A stretch of DNA of 64,000 nt, taken from contig NC_013929.1 in the NCBI RefSeq assembly GCF_000091305.1, positions 2,542,001-2,606,000 on the forward strand, read 5' to 3'. Origin of the DNA: Streptomyces scabiei 87.22. Its GTDB lineage: Bacteria; Actinomycetota; Actinomycetes; Streptomycetales; Streptomycetaceae. The position numbers were made by a program, and so were the translations under genes. Positions 1-9,047 of the stretch are shown here, piece by piece (within the stretch, counting starts at the first letter, position 1; each line of letters begins with the position of its first letter). Below the pieces are notes generated by a model. That model had not been told where the DNA came from. It saw only the letters and a list, made by a program, of their open reading frames with translations, and did not search any database.

Positions 1-1
1 T

Positions 2-565
2 CACCACGCTGCGGAGCCGGACCGGCCCGCGTGGTACGCGAGCTTCGGCGCCCGCACGCCCGTCGAACTCATCGCCGCCGCCACCGATGCCCTCACCGAC
101 CCGGCCCCGCCGACGGGCGCATCCTCCGATCCTTACGGGCCGCTCCAACAGGTCGGTTGGTCGCCCGCCTCCGCGGACAACGGCCTCGTGTCACCCGACG
201 GCACCGCGTACGTCCAGCGGCTGGGCAGCGTGGAAGAACCGGGCGCCTGGTTCGTCACCGCCGCACTCGGCCGGGACCGGCCGGTGTGGCAGGCCCGCTT
301 CGGCGCGCACACTCCTGCGTACCTGGTCGCCGCGTTCACCGCTGCGCTCGCCCATCCGAAGCCCGTGCTGCGCATGGACAGCGGGCGCGGTCTCCCGACC
401 CGCGACCCGAACGTCGTCGCCCGTAGGACCACGGACGTGCTCGCGGTGTACGTGGCCGGGGCGCTGGAAGAGCGCGTCCACTCCCTCGCTGCCCGGCACG
501 CCACCCCGCCGGCGAGTCCGAACCCCTCACGGCAGCCGCCGGCCAAGAACAGCCGCAGCCGCTGA
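2..565 (+). CDS. DUF317 domain protein, 5'-truncated by the window edge
   Basis: The frame is open from the first bases of the window and ends with TGA at 563-565, so only the C-terminal 187 residues are present. Two DUF317-type segments are visible: WYASFGARTPVELIAAATDAL near the start and WQARFGAHTPAYLVAAFTAAL about 80 residues later. This aromatic-x3-F-x3-TP-x6-A-x2-AL pattern is typical of the family. DUF317 proteins occur in clusters on actinomycete plasmids and integrative elements beside transfer genes, and their biochemical role is unknown. The tail is proline- and basic-rich. It sits 32 bp upstream of the transfer ATPase and is the first of four paralogs in the window. Family assignment is fairly secure; function cannot be given. 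Confidence 0.75.
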   Translation, partial: HHAAEPDRPAWYASFGARTPVELIAAATDALTDPAPPTGASSDPYGPLQQVGWSPASADNGLVSPDGTAYVQRLGSVEEPGAWFVTAALGRDRPVWQARFGAHTPAYLVAAFTAALAHPKPVLRMDSGRGLPTRDPNVVARRTTDVLAVYVAGALEERVHSLAARHATPPASPNPSRQPPAKNSRSR

Positions 566-597
566 TCCCTCCGCCCCCGCCCGGAAGCACGTAGCCC

Positions 598-2391
598 TTG
601 CCCCCTTCCTCCTCCAACAGCAACACGGACGGGTACGACCTCGTCCTGCGCCTCCTGATCGGCGTGCTCGCTGTCGTCGTCCCCCTCGCCCACCTCGCCT
701 GGCTGTCCGGCAACATCACCGCCTACCTCACCGGAGCCAGCTGGGCCCCCTACCAGCCGACCACCGCCTTGCTCCACCCCGAGCAGGTCTGGCCCGACGC
801 GGGAGAAACGTCCCTGCTGATCGGTGCCCGCATCGTTCCCGTTCTCCTCCTCCTTGCCCTCGGGACGGCCGCGGGCATCCTGTGGGCCCGGCACAAGAAC
901 CGCAGCGGCGGCCGGAAGAAGAAGATCACCGGCATGGCCAAGGCCCGGGACATCGAGCCGCTGATGGCCAAGGCGATCACCGACAAGGCCCGCTCTCTGC
1001 GCCCGAGCCTGAAGGACGCCAAGCACATCGAGGCCCGCGACACTGGCATCCTGCTCGGCAACCTGCAGGGCACCAAGCACGAGGTGCGCATGGGCTACGA
1101 GGACGTGGCCGTCGCCATCATGGCGCCCCGCTCGGGCAAGACCACCTCGCTCGCGATCCCCTCCATACTCGCCGCGCCCGGCCCGGTCCTTCTGACCTCG
1201 AACAAGGCCGCCGGCGACGCCTTCACCGCCACCTACGACGCCCGCGCCCGCGTCGGGCAGGTGTGGTCGATGGACCCGCAGCAGATCGCGCACGCCGCGC
1301 GCGAGATGTGGTGGAACCCCTTGGCGGACGCCAAAACCCTGGACGGCGCCGGTCGGTTGGCCGGCCACTTCCTCGCCGCCTCAGTAGATGCGAGCCAGCA
1401 GGGCGACTTCTGGTCCAAGGCCGGATCCAACATCCTCGCTCAGCTCTTCCTCGCTGCGGCCCTCGACGAGCGGCCGATCACCGACGTCATGCAGTGGCTG
1501 GCCTTCCCCGCCGACCGCACCCCGCTCGACATCCTCCGCGACCACCAGCTCGCCGCCGTCGCCGCCCAGCTCAAGGGAACGGTGGAAGGACCGCCGGAAA
1601 CCCGGGACGGCATCTACGAGACCGCCCGCCAGTACGCCGCCGCCCTCCTCAACAGCGAGATCGCCGCCTGGGTCACCCCGCAGAAGGACGTCCCCGAGTT
1701 CCGGCCGTCCGCGTTCGTCACTTCCACCGACACGCTGTACCTGCTGTCGAAGGACGGCGGTGGCGGCGCCAGTGCGCTGATCGCGGCGTGCGCGGACTCG
1801 GTCATGCGAGCCGCGACCGCCCAGGCCGAACGCGCCGGCGGACGCCTCGACCCGCCCATGCTCGCGATCCTCGACGAGGCCGCCAACGTCTGCAAGATCA
1901 GCGACCTACCGGACCTGTACTCCCACCTCGGCAGCCGCGGGATCATCCCGATCACCATCCTCCAGTCCTACCGCCAGGGCCAGAAGGTGTGGTCGGACGC
2001 CGGCATGGACGCCATGTGGTCCGCCTCGACCGTCAAGGTCATCGGCAGCGGCATCGACGACCCCGACTTCGCCGACAAGCTCTCCCGGCTGATCGGCGAC
2101 CACGACGTCGAGACCACCTCCACCTCACACTCCGAGTCCGGCAGGTCAACTTCCGTGTCGATGCGGCAGGAGAGGATCCTGCCCGCCGACGCGATCCGCG
2201 CCCTGCCCAAGGGCACCGCGCTCTGCTTCGCCACCGGCATGCGCGCCGCCATGCTCGACCTGCGTCCCTGGTACCTGGAGCCCGGCGCCGACGTCCTGTC
2301 CGCCGCCTCCGCCCGAGCGTCGAAGGCCATCACCGCACGCGCCATCGCCAAGCACGCACCCCAGCAGGGCGGCTACGGCACGGCCGCCTGA
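598..2391 (+). CDS. TraG/TraD-like conjugative coupling ATPase with TraM-recognition domain
   Basis: This 597-residue protein resembles the type IV secretion coupling ATPases carried by actinomycete conjugative elements. These are membrane-anchored hexameric motors that bring DNA to the transfer channel. Two hydrophobic segments (about residues 13-37 and 75-97) anchor it. A Walker A motif APRSGKTT lies at about 176-183 and a Walker B motif MLAILDEAAN at about 421-430. The region after Walker B (NVCKISDLPDLYSHLGSRG, then TILQSYRQGQ) is the TraM-recognition/TraD C-terminal core. A stop at 592-594 makes the TTG at 598 the first usable start. It is flanked by DUF317 genes, which supports a mobile-element origin. 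Relaxase and integrase genes are not in view. Confidence 0.85.
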   Translation: MPPSSSNSNTDGYDLVLRLLIGVLAVVVPLAHLAWLSGNITAYLTGASWAPYQPTTALLHPEQVWPDAGETSLLIGARIVPVLLLLALGTAAGILWARHKNRSGGRKKKITGMAKARDIEPLMAKAITDKARSLRPSLKDAKHIEARDTGILLGNLQGTKHEVRMGYEDVAVAIMAPRSGKTTSLAIPSILAAPGPVLLTSNKAAGDAFTATYDARARVGQVWSMDPQQIAHAAREMWWNPLADAKTLDGAGRLAGHFLAASVDASQQGDFWSKAGSNILAQLFLAAALDERPITDVMQWLAFPADRTPLDILRDHQLAAVAAQLKGTVEGPPETRDGIYETARQYAAALLNSEIAAWVTPQKDVPEFRPSAFVTSTDTLYLLSKDGGGGASALIAACADSVMRAATAQAERAGGRLDPPMLAILDEAANVCKISDLPDLYSHLGSRGIIPITILQSYRQGQKVWSDAGMDAMWSASTVKVIGSGIDDPDFADKLSRLIGDHDVETTSTSHSESGRSTSVSMRQERILPADAIRALPKGTALCFATGMRAAMLDLRPWYLEPGADVLSAASARASKAITARAIAKHAPQQGGYGTAA

Positions 2392-2448
2392 CCGGGCTGC
2401 GCTACGCCCCCGGACCGCGCTCACTGCACCACGACCCTCCGGAGCACC

Positions 2449-3045
2449 ATGGCTCTCACCGACCACCACGACGTCTTCATCGGCTCGACCGGCGACGGAT
2501 GGACCTTCGTCGTCCTCAACCGCCCTCTCCGCAATGCCGCCCGCATCCTGACCGGGGCGGGATTCACCGCCCGCGAACACCAGGGCCGTACCCTCTACCT
2601 CCTGCCGCCCGAGACGGCCGAGGACGCGCACGAGCGCGCCGGCGTCGCGGCCTACGGACTCATGGCCCACACCCAGGACCTCGTCGACCTCGCCTGGACC
2701 ACACATCACCCCAGTACCGACAGTGCCGAGCGCGAGGCGACCATCCGATTCCACGACGGCACGGTCACCGCCACCGCTCTCACGGACCGGGCTGGCGACG
2801 TCCTCACCCAACACGGCTTCACTCCCACAGAAACGACGGGGGAATACACGCTGGCTGCCGGGCCCGGCGAAGCCGACGCCGTGAACGCGGTAGTCCGTGC
2901 CGAGGCCCATCTCTACACCCACGGCGTCCGCGTGCACGTCGACCTCGGCATCGCGACCACGCAGGACATCCCACCGGCACCATCCCGCCCCGGTGCCGCC
3001 CCCTCACCGCCGCCCACCACACCGGTCCAGCGGCGCAGCCGCTGA
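2449..3045 (+). CDS. Conserved element protein of unknown function
   Basis: A 198-residue protein with no motif I can name. It starts at an ATG preceded by CCGGAGCACC, a purine-rich ribosome site. It appears to contain a repeated alpha/beta unit: the segments RNAARILTGAGFTAREHQGRTLYLLP (written here as a description of positions about 26-51) and about 105-130 share the pattern hydrophobic-x-G-F-T followed by a short strand. The C-terminal 30 residues are proline-rich and probably disordered. It lies 57 bp after the coupling ATPase, in the same direction, within an evident transfer-element operon. Genes at this position in related elements are usually annotated hypothetical. I infer only that it belongs to the element. 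Confidence 0.6.
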   Translation: MALTDHHDVFIGSTGDGWTFVVLNRPLRNAARILTGAGFTAREHQGRTLYLLPPETAEDAHERAGVAAYGLMAHTQDLVDLAWTTHHPSTDSAEREATIRFHDGTVTATALTDRAGDVLTQHGFTPTETTGEYTLAAGPGEADAVNAVVRAEAHLYTHGVRVHVDLGIATTQDIPPAPSRPGAAPSPPPTTPVQRRSR

Positions 3046-3075
3046 CCCCGTCCGCCTCCACCGGAGCACTGCACC

Positions 3076-3939
3076 ATGCACCAGATCGACCTGCACGCCG
3101 AGATCGCCCGACTGCGGCAACTCGGCAGCGACTTCGAGGACTTGCACAGCGAGATCCGCTCGCTCGCCCTGCCCCCCGGCACCGACGCCCGGCAGCAGCT
3201 CACGGCGAAGATCGTGGACACCAACGAGCTGGTCCAGCAGGCCATGTTCCGCCTCGCCGCCCTCGACGGCAGCCAGTACACTGCCGTACCCGGCAGCCGC
3301 CCAGCTCTGGAAGCACTCGCCTCCGTCGTCCTGGCCGCCAGTCTCGCCGCCTGCGACCTGGCCTTGGCTCTGGAGGCCAACCCGCTGGAGGGCGCCCCCT
3401 TCCCCGGCCCGCCGGGCGCCCCGTTCCCCGACACTCCGGCCGATGAGGCAGCGGTGCGTACGGCGCGGCACGCGGAGGCGGTCCCCGCCATGGCGGAACA
3501 CCTCGCGAACGCCGCCCACCAGCTCGATCTCGCCCACACCGGTTGCTACTACCTCGCCAGCGGCATCACCCGGGACCTGAAGCAGCACGCCGAACAGCAC
3601 CAGGCGACACCGGCACCGAAGATCACGGACAGCCAGTACGCCGTCCTCGTCCGGCTGTCCGCAGATGGCGGCTCCCTTTACGAGACGAGCCGGTACGGCG
3701 TCACCAAGGCCGTCGACAAGGACCGGGCCACCGTGAACGTCGCCACCCTCAACGCTCTGATCAAGCGAGGACTCGTCGAGGTGGACACCACGACGTCCCT
3801 GTACCAGGGCCAGCGGCTCCACGTCACCGCCGAAGGCCAGCGTGCCCTCGCCCAGCACAGGCCCGTCACGACCCCCGCCCGAACGGCGGCCGTGACGCCT
3901 CCTGCGACCAAGCAGGCCGCAGCAGGACGCACGCGATGA
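3076..3939 (+). CDS. Unknown helical protein with winged-helix-like C-terminal region
   Basis: A 287-residue protein. The first 180 residues are predominantly alpha-helical and Ala/Leu-rich (IARLRQLGSDFEDLHSEIRSL at the start). Residues about 200-260 look like a winged-helix DNA-binding fold: SQYAVLVRLSADGG, then ATVNVATLNALIKRGLVEVD, then LHVTAEGQRAL. This is the usual 'helix, recognition helix, wing, T-x-x-G' layout of MarR/PadR-type domains. The tail is basic. It starts at an ATG with CCGGAGCACTGCACC upstream and its stop overlaps the next start by ATGA, indicating translational coupling with the following DUF317 gene. A regulatory or DNA-binding role is inference. Confidence 0.6.
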   Translation: MHQIDLHAEIARLRQLGSDFEDLHSEIRSLALPPGTDARQQLTAKIVDTNELVQQAMFRLAALDGSQYTAVPGSRPALEALASVVLAASLAACDLALALEANPLEGAPFPGPPGAPFPDTPADEAAVRTARHAEAVPAMAEHLANAAHQLDLAHTGCYYLASGITRDLKQHAEQHQATPAPKITDSQYAVLVRLSADGGSLYETSRYGVTKAVDKDRATVNVATLNALIKRGLVEVDTTTSLYQGQRLHVTAEGQRALAQHRPVTTPARTAAVTPPATKQAAAGRTR

Positions 3940-4739
3940 CCGGCTTCGCCCCGACGGACCGCGTACTGGTCGGCCCCGTCTATCTGGCCGGCCCCGGCAA
4001 CTCCGCCGTGGTCACCCGCCCGCTGCACGCAGCGGGCTGGGCTGAGGCACGCACGCCCGCCGGGCGGATGTTCTCCAGCCCCTGCCTTCGCGCGCAGATC
4101 GCCCGCCTTCCCAACGGCTGGTCGATCTCCTACGCCCGCGCGCCACTGGCCGTCCCCCGCTGGACCGCTCACTTCACCCGCGACACGCCTGCCGAGATCG
4201 TCTCCGCCTTCACCACCACCCTCATGCGCGGACTGGACAACGACCACAAGGACTTCCTCCCCGGCGGCCCCCACTTCACCCCCATCGCCCCCGGCGATGT
4301 CCTCATCGCCCGCGGCTGGAAGGACGAGGCCAACGCCCTCTTCCAGTACCAGCACTCACCCGACCGACACGCCTACCTCAGCCTCCGCCAGTACGACGCC
4401 GACTTCCACTCCGAGTTGGAAGGCGGCGCCGCCGCCGAACGAACCATGTACGCGGGCGTCGAGGCCGCCAACGGGCCCCGCTGGCACGCGGACTTCACCT
4501 CCGCCACCCCGCTGCACTTGATCACCGCCGCCGACGCCCTCTCCAGCCCGGCGCCGGTCCGCCGCAGGCCGCACAACCTCCCCGAGCGCCACCTGCCCTT
4601 CCTGACCATCCGCTCTGCGGCGGCCCGCACCCAAGCTCACGCTGCCCGCGCCACCGCCCGGTCCTCGGCCAGCGCTGTCCCCGTGGCCCGAACAACCGCA
4701 CACATGCGCCTTGCCAACCCCACACGATCGCTCCGCTGA
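3936..4739 (+). CDS. DUF317 domain protein
   Basis: A 267-residue protein starting at the ATG that overlaps the preceding stop (ATGA). Two DUF317-like halves are visible: WTAHFTRDTPAEIVSAFTTT around residues 74-93 and WHADFTSATPLHLITAADAL around 179-198. Between them is a region beginning VLIARGWKDEANALFQYQHS that repeats the first half's layout. The last 60 residues are Ala/Arg-rich and probably disordered. It is the second of four DUF317 paralogs here. The family is confined to actinomycetes and clusters with plasmid transfer genes; its molecular role is not established. Confidence 0.75.
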   Translation: MTGFAPTDRVLVGPVYLAGPGNSAVVTRPLHAAGWAEARTPAGRMFSSPCLRAQIARLPNGWSISYARAPLAVPRWTAHFTRDTPAEIVSAFTTTLMRGLDNDHKDFLPGGPHFTPIAPGDVLIARGWKDEANALFQYQHSPDRHAYLSLRQYDADFHSELEGGAAAERTMYAGVEAANGPRWHADFTSATPLHLITAADALSSPAPVRRRPHNLPERHLPFLTIRSAAARTQAHAARATARSSASAVPVARTTAHMRLANPTRSLR

Positions 4740-4856
4740 CCTTCCCGCCCGGCCTCTTCGGCACAGCTCAAGCTCCTGCGCCGCCTGGGTCGTTGCACGC
4801 TGGCACCTGACGGCCGTCCGCAGCGCTCCGTCTCTTCCCCACCCCTGGACTCCCCT

Positions 4857-5795
4857 GTGCCCGAACCTCGCCCCGACCCCGGCCTGCGCCGCACGCAGCG
4901 GGCCGGCCGTGACCGTACCGATGACGATGTGCTCGTCGCCCCTGGCTACCTCGCCGGCAGTGCCTACTGCGGTACCGACGCCTTCGTCCCGCTGACCCAT
5001 CACTACTGGCACGACATGAGTGACGAGATGGGCAACTTCTACGTCACGACCATGGGCAGCCAACTCCGCATCGCCTACGTCCCGGAAGCATCCGAACTGA
5101 TGCCGGACGCCACCGCGTTGTGGCAGATCCGCTGCCGCACGGATCTGCACGCCCCACCGACGTGGACCGCGGCCTTCACCGACGAGACCCCGCCCGAGAT
5201 CGTCGCCGCCGTCACCGCCGCCCTGGACGCCGACGTCACCGCGGGCCGATGGAACGACGAGCCCTACCGCGAGCGCGATGACCATCCGGAGATGGTGTGG
5301 GAGGTCCTGCGCGCCGCCCGCTGGCAGATCACCGTGGACGGCTGGCACATCACCGCGACCTCGCCCGACCGGCTGGCCCGCCTGGAATACCGCCCTCCCT
5401 CCTCGTTCGGCGGGCACAAGGTGGCCCGGGACGAGGCGTGGCGCGCGAGGATCCTTGCCGCCCCGGATGCGCGGCGAGCGCTGTGGGAGGCCGATTTCCA
5501 CAGCGCCACCCCCGCCCACCTGGTCGCGGCCTTCGCCACGGCTCTGGCCGATCCGGCGCCGGTCTCACGTGAACGCGCCTGCGTGCCGCGCGAGTGCCAC
5601 GCCCACCTGCGCCCGCTGAAGCCGGACGCCCCCGCGGCGCCCCGGGCCGTGGCGGCGCCCACACCGCGGGACCTCGCCCGCGCCCGGGCGGCTCGCAGTC
5701 CTGCACTGCCGACCGCCAGCGTTCCGCGCTGGTCGACCACGACACGGCCGCCCGCCGTTGCCGCCCCCGCCGTCACGCCGGGCCCGCGCCGCTGA
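4857..5795 (+). CDS. DUF317 domain protein
   Basis: A 312-residue protein with a GTG start. The two DUF317 repeats are at about residues 104-128 (WTAAFTDETPPEIVAAVTAA) and 212-238 (WEADFHSATPAHLVAAFATA). The N-terminal motif VLVAPGYLAGS matches VLVGPVYLAGP in the preceding gene, so the two are paralogs. The C-terminal 75 residues are Pro/Ala/Arg-rich and low-complexity. It is separated from the upstream paralog by 117 bp and from the hydrolase gene by 122 bp. No catalytic motif is visible. Confidence 0.75.
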   Translation: MPEPRPDPGLRRTQRAGRDRTDDDVLVAPGYLAGSAYCGTDAFVPLTHHYWHDMSDEMGNFYVTTMGSQLRIAYVPEASELMPDATALWQIRCRTDLHAPPTWTAAFTDETPPEIVAAVTAALDADVTAGRWNDEPYRERDDHPEMVWEVLRAARWQITVDGWHITATSPDRLARLEYRPPSSFGGHKVARDEAWRARILAAPDARRALWEADFHSATPAHLVAAFATALADPAPVSRERACVPRECHAHLRPLKPDAPAAPRAVAAPTPRDLARARAARSPALPTASVPRWSTTTRPPAVAAPAVTPGPRR

Positions 5796-5917
5796 TACAT
5801 GCCCGCCGCCGGGATCCAGCGCGACCCACCCGCCGAAGGCCACCGCGCGCCCGCCCCAGGCCCGCCGGCACGGACGGCGAACGGCTGCCCTACTAATCCC
5901 CCTTGGGAGTCCTACCT

Positions 5918-6880
5918 GTGCGCAACCCGGCTTCTACCACCGAGGTGTCGTCGGTCTCCGCCGCGGACGGCACTCGCCTGTCCGTCTACCGCGACACCCC
6001 GGTGCGCCCGCGTCCCGGCGGCGCGACGGTCGTGCTGGCGCACGGCGCGTCCGTCACCGCGGACCTGTGGCGCGTCCACGCCCGGCACCTGACCGGCCTG
6101 GGCCTGACCGTCGTGCGCTACGACCAGCGCGCACACGGTCACACCCCGCGCGGCCAGGCACCGCTGACGATCCGGCAGCTCGCCGACGACCTGCACCACA
6201 TCCTGACCCACCTCGTCCCCGCCGGGCCGCTCGTGCTCGCCGGCCATTCCCTGGGCGCCCTCGTTCTGCAGGAACTCGCCGCCCTGCACCCCCAACACCA
6301 GGCCCACATCCGGGGCATGGTGCTGCTGTCGCCCACCGCACGCGGGGCGAGCGTGCTGCCCGGACGCGACCCGCGCGCCTGGCTCCTGGCCGCCGGACGC
6401 AGCCTGTTCGCCCTGACCTGCACCCACGCGCCCCAGGCCGTGGACCTCCTGCGGCACCGGCTGCCCACCACACACCCCTACAGCCTCGCGCCCCAACCCG
6501 ACCAGCCGGCCGACGGGCCGCCGCCGTGCCGCCACGGCATCCGCCACACCCACACCCGCGATCTCGCCGACCTGTGGCAGTGCCTGCGCCGCTACCAGCC
6601 GCTTGACGCCACCGTGCTCAACCAGTTCGGCGACCGGCTGCTGCTGATGGCCGGCGCGGACGACCGGCACATCCCCGCCGCTCACACCAGGCAGCTGGCC
6701 GCCCAACTCCCTGCCGCCCGCCTGGAGATCCTCCCCTGCACCACGCATGCGCTGCCGATCCGCCACCCCGAGCTCATCAGCGACCGCATCACCCGCCTCG
6801 CCGCCGAACCGAGCCCCCACCCTCCTCACCCCCAGGACCGATCATTTCCGAACTCCCTGCCTTCCGGGCAATTTCACTAG
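5918..6880 (+). CDS. Alpha/beta hydrolase
   Basis: A 320-residue protein of the alpha/beta-hydrolase fold, probably an esterase or related serine hydrolase acting in the cytoplasm. The oxyanion-side motif LAHGAS, the strand motif VRYDQRAHG and the nucleophile elbow GHSLGA (Ser at about residue 110) are in order. A late Asp (MAGADDRHIP) and His (TTHALP) complete the likely triad. I chose the GTG at 5918 because GGGAG lies about 8 bases upstream; a TTG at 5903 would add five residues. Its last 37 bases overlap the most likely start of the next gene. An isolated hydrolase inside a transfer module is common cargo; the substrate is unknown. Confidence 0.75.
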   Translation: MRNPASTTEVSSVSAADGTRLSVYRDTPVRPRPGGATVVLAHGASVTADLWRVHARHLTGLGLTVVRYDQRAHGHTPRGQAPLTIRQLADDLHHILTHLVPAGPLVLAGHSLGALVLQELAALHPQHQAHIRGMVLLSPTARGASVLPGRDPRAWLLAAGRSLFALTCTHAPQAVDLLRHRLPTTHPYSLAPQPDQPADGPPPCRHGIRHTHTRDLADLWQCLRRYQPLDATVLNQFGDRLLLMAGADDRHIPAAHTRQLAAQLPAARLEILPCTTHALPIRHPELISDRITRLAAEPSPHPPHPQDRSFPNSLPSGQFH

Positions 6881-7776
6881 GCGCCGGTATCCAGTCCAGC
6901 GCCATGCTCGCCCTCTCCGCACAAGGCATCCTCCCGAAGGTCGACTACGCAATTTTCGCCGACACAGGATGGGAACCGAGAGCCGTTTATTCCCATCTCG
7001 ACCGGCTGGAGCGAGAAATAGCCGGACCCGCAGGCATACCCGTTCTCCGCGTATCGTCCGGAAACATACGCAAGGATGCCCTGGACCCCGACCACAGGTT
7101 CGCATCGATGCCGCTCTACGTCCTGAACAAGGACGGAAATCCGGGTATGACCAGGCGGCAATGCACCGGGGAATATAAAATTAAGCCGATCAAGAAAAAG
7201 GTCCGCGAAATACTCGGCTACCCCTATCCGGCACGCATCCCCAAGGGCGTCTTCGTCGAGCAGTGGGTCGGCATCTCCACCGACGAATTCCACCGGGCCA
7301 AGGACGCCGACGTCAAGTACATGCGCAACCGGCACCCGCTCATCGACATGGGCTGGTCAAGAAGCGACTGCGTCCGCTATCTGACGTCGCTCGACCTGGC
7401 CGATACCCCGAAATCGAGCTGCCTCGGGTGCCCGTTCCACGGAAACGCCCAATGGCGCAACATCCGCGACAACTCCCCGGAGGAATGGGAGGACGCGGTG
7501 GAGTTCGACGCGGCCATCCGCAAGGGAAACGCCCGCGCCAACGCCACCGGCAACCGGCTGCTCGGCGAGGCGTTTCTCCACCGCTCCCGCGTGCCCCTCA
7601 GCGAAGCTCCCATCGATCACGTCACAGCCGCCGAATGGGCAGCGATGCAGCAAGAACTCACCGACAGCGGACCTGACCTTCAGGAGCTGGAGCAAGGAGT
7701 CGCCGACGGCTGCTCCCCGTGGGCCTGCCGTGGTGAAGTCGAGCCGGCACAGGACGACTTCGGACTGGCCTCTTGA
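6844..7776 (+). CDS. PP-loop (PAPS reductase-like) protein with probable ATT start
   Basis: This protein belongs to the phosphoadenosine-phosphosulfate reductase-like branch of PP-loop nucleotide hydrolases. The loop ISLGAGIQSSAML lies upstream of the first ATG (6904), so a start there would remove the nucleotide-binding site. In this frame no ATG, GTG or TTG precedes the loop. An ATT at 6844 is preceded by AGGA at 6834-6837, six bases away, and is the best start I see. Later signatures are FADTGWEP, RRQCTGEYKIKPIK and CLGCPFHGNAQW; the paired Cys residues could bind a metal or thiolate. Several ATA codons and AT-rich stretches (for example near 7172-7200) set it apart from its neighbours and suggest phage origin. 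It overlaps the methyltransferase start. Confidence 0.7.
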   Translation: MSELPAFRAISLGAGIQSSAMLALSAQGILPKVDYAIFADTGWEPRAVYSHLDRLEREIAGPAGIPVLRVSSGNIRKDALDPDHRFASMPLYVLNKDGNPGMTRRQCTGEYKIKPIKKKVREILGYPYPARIPKGVFVEQWVGISTDEFHRAKDADVKYMRNRHPLIDMGWSRSDCVRYLTSLDLADTPKSSCLGCPFHGNAQWRNIRDNSPEEWEDAVEFDAAIRKGNARANATGNRLLGEAFLHRSRVPLSEAPIDHVTAAEWAAMQQELTDSGPDLQELEQGVADGCSPWACRGEVEPAQDDFGLAS

Positions 7777-9047
7777 CCATCCTGGACCTATTTGCGGGAC
7801 CGGGGGGATGGAGCCACTCACTTAACGTCCTCGGCGCACGGGACGTGGGCCTCGAATGGGATGAGTGGGCCTGCAAGACCCGTGCGGCGGCAGGGCAGCT
7901 GACCATTCGCACCGACGTGGCGCTGTACCCCGTCCGGCCGTTCCTCGGCAGGACCGACGGGCTCATCGCGAGCCCGCCCTGCCAGGCATGGTCCATGGCC
8001 GGCAAGCGCCTCGGCCTGGTGGACCAGCCGCTCGTGCACCAGGCAGTGGCGGACCTCGCCGCCGGACGCGACACCCGCGAGAAGCTGCTGACCGCCTGCC
8101 GGGACGAACGCTCGCTGCTGGCCGCCGAGCCCATGCGCTACCTCCACGCCCTCAACACCGTCGGCGAGCCCGAATGGGTCGCCATGGAAGAAGTGCCGGA
8201 CGTCCTGCCGCTGTGGAAGCAGTACGCCTCCGTGCTGCGCGGATGGGGGTTCTCGGTCTGGTACGGAATCCTCAACGCCGCCAACTTCGGCGTACCGCAA
8301 ACCAGGCGGCGGGCAATCCTGCTCGCCTCCCGCGTCCGCACCGCCCAGCCCCCACCACCCACGCACGCCCAGACCGCCGAGCCGGAGAGCCTGTTCGGGC
8401 CAGGCCGTGACCGATGGGTGTCGATGGCCGAGGCCCTCGGCTGGGGTGCCACCGACCGACCCGTCCCCACCGTCTGCGCCGGCGGCGGACCCGGCGGCGG
8501 GCCCGAACCGTTCCCCTCGGGCTCCCGCAAGACGCTCTCCGACGCCCGGGACCGCGGCACCTGGATGCCGCGACCGGAGGCTGTGGTCCTGCAGTCCCGC
8601 CGCGAAGGAGCCGGATGGGCCGCCCGGCACGGCACCCGCGAGAACCGGACCGCCGCCGCCCCGGCGCCGACGTTCACCGCCGAGGCACACCGCTGGTCCT
8701 GGTCCTTGCGCAGCAACAACCAGGCCAACGCCACCATCCGTCCGCTGTCCGAGCCAGCAGGCACGCTGTTCTTCGGTCACCGGGCGAACGAGTGCACCTG
8801 GGTCGCCGCACCGGCCCTCGCACCGACGCAGGACACGGACACGCCAGCGGTGCCGGAGCCGATCCGGATCACCGCCCGCGAGGCCGGCCTCCTGCAGACC
8901 TTCCCCGCCGATTACCCCTGGGCCGGCAACAAGGGCCAGCAGTTCTCCCAGATCGGCAACGCCGTACCGCCGTTGCTCGCCGGCCACCTCCTCGCCCCGC
9001 ACCTCGGCGTCACCCTCGACCCCAACGACTTCACCCTCGCCGCCTGA
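7773..9047 (+). CDS. DNA (cytosine-5) methyltransferase
   Basis: A 424-residue C5-cytosine DNA methyltransferase, which methylates cytosine within a short target sequence using S-adenosylmethionine. Conserved motifs appear in the normal order: motif I DLFAGPGGWS (residues 5-14), motif IV with the catalytic Cys SPPCQAWS (about 68-75), motif VI as MEEVPDV (ENV is usual), motif VIII QTRRRA, and motif IX/X QIGNAVPPLLA near the C-terminus. The region between VIII and IX, the target-recognition domain, is long. It starts at TTG 7773, overlapping the stop of the PP-loop gene, so the pair is translationally coupled. No cognate endonuclease is adjacent, so an element-protecting orphan methylase is likely. 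Confidence 0.9.
   Translation: MTILDLFAGPGGWSHSLNVLGARDVGLEWDEWACKTRAAAGQLTIRTDVALYPVRPFLGRTDGLIASPPCQAWSMAGKRLGLVDQPLVHQAVADLAAGRDTREKLLTACRDERSLLAAEPMRYLHALNTVGEPEWVAMEEVPDVLPLWKQYASVLRGWGFSVWYGILNAANFGVPQTRRRAILLASRVRTAQPPPPTHAQTAEPESLFGPGRDRWVSMAEALGWGATDRPVPTVCAGGGPGGGPEPFPSGSRKTLSDARDRGTWMPRPEAVVLQSRREGAGWAARHGTRENRTAAAPAPTFTAEAHRWSWSLRSNNQANATIRPLSEPAGTLFFGHRANECTWVAAPALAPTQDTDTPAVPEPIRITAREAGLLQTFPADYPWAGNKGQQFSQIGNAVPPLLAGHLLAPHLGVTLDPNDFTLAA

Noticed and set aside
87..3446. Very long + strand open frame of 1119 codons
   Set aside because: It runs out of phase through several recognisable genes, is dominated by Arg and Pro, and has no motif. It is an artefact of high GC.
6904..7776. 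ATG 6904 as start of the PP-loop protein
   Set aside because: It would delete the ISLGAGIQSSAM loop that defines the family and is open in frame upstream.
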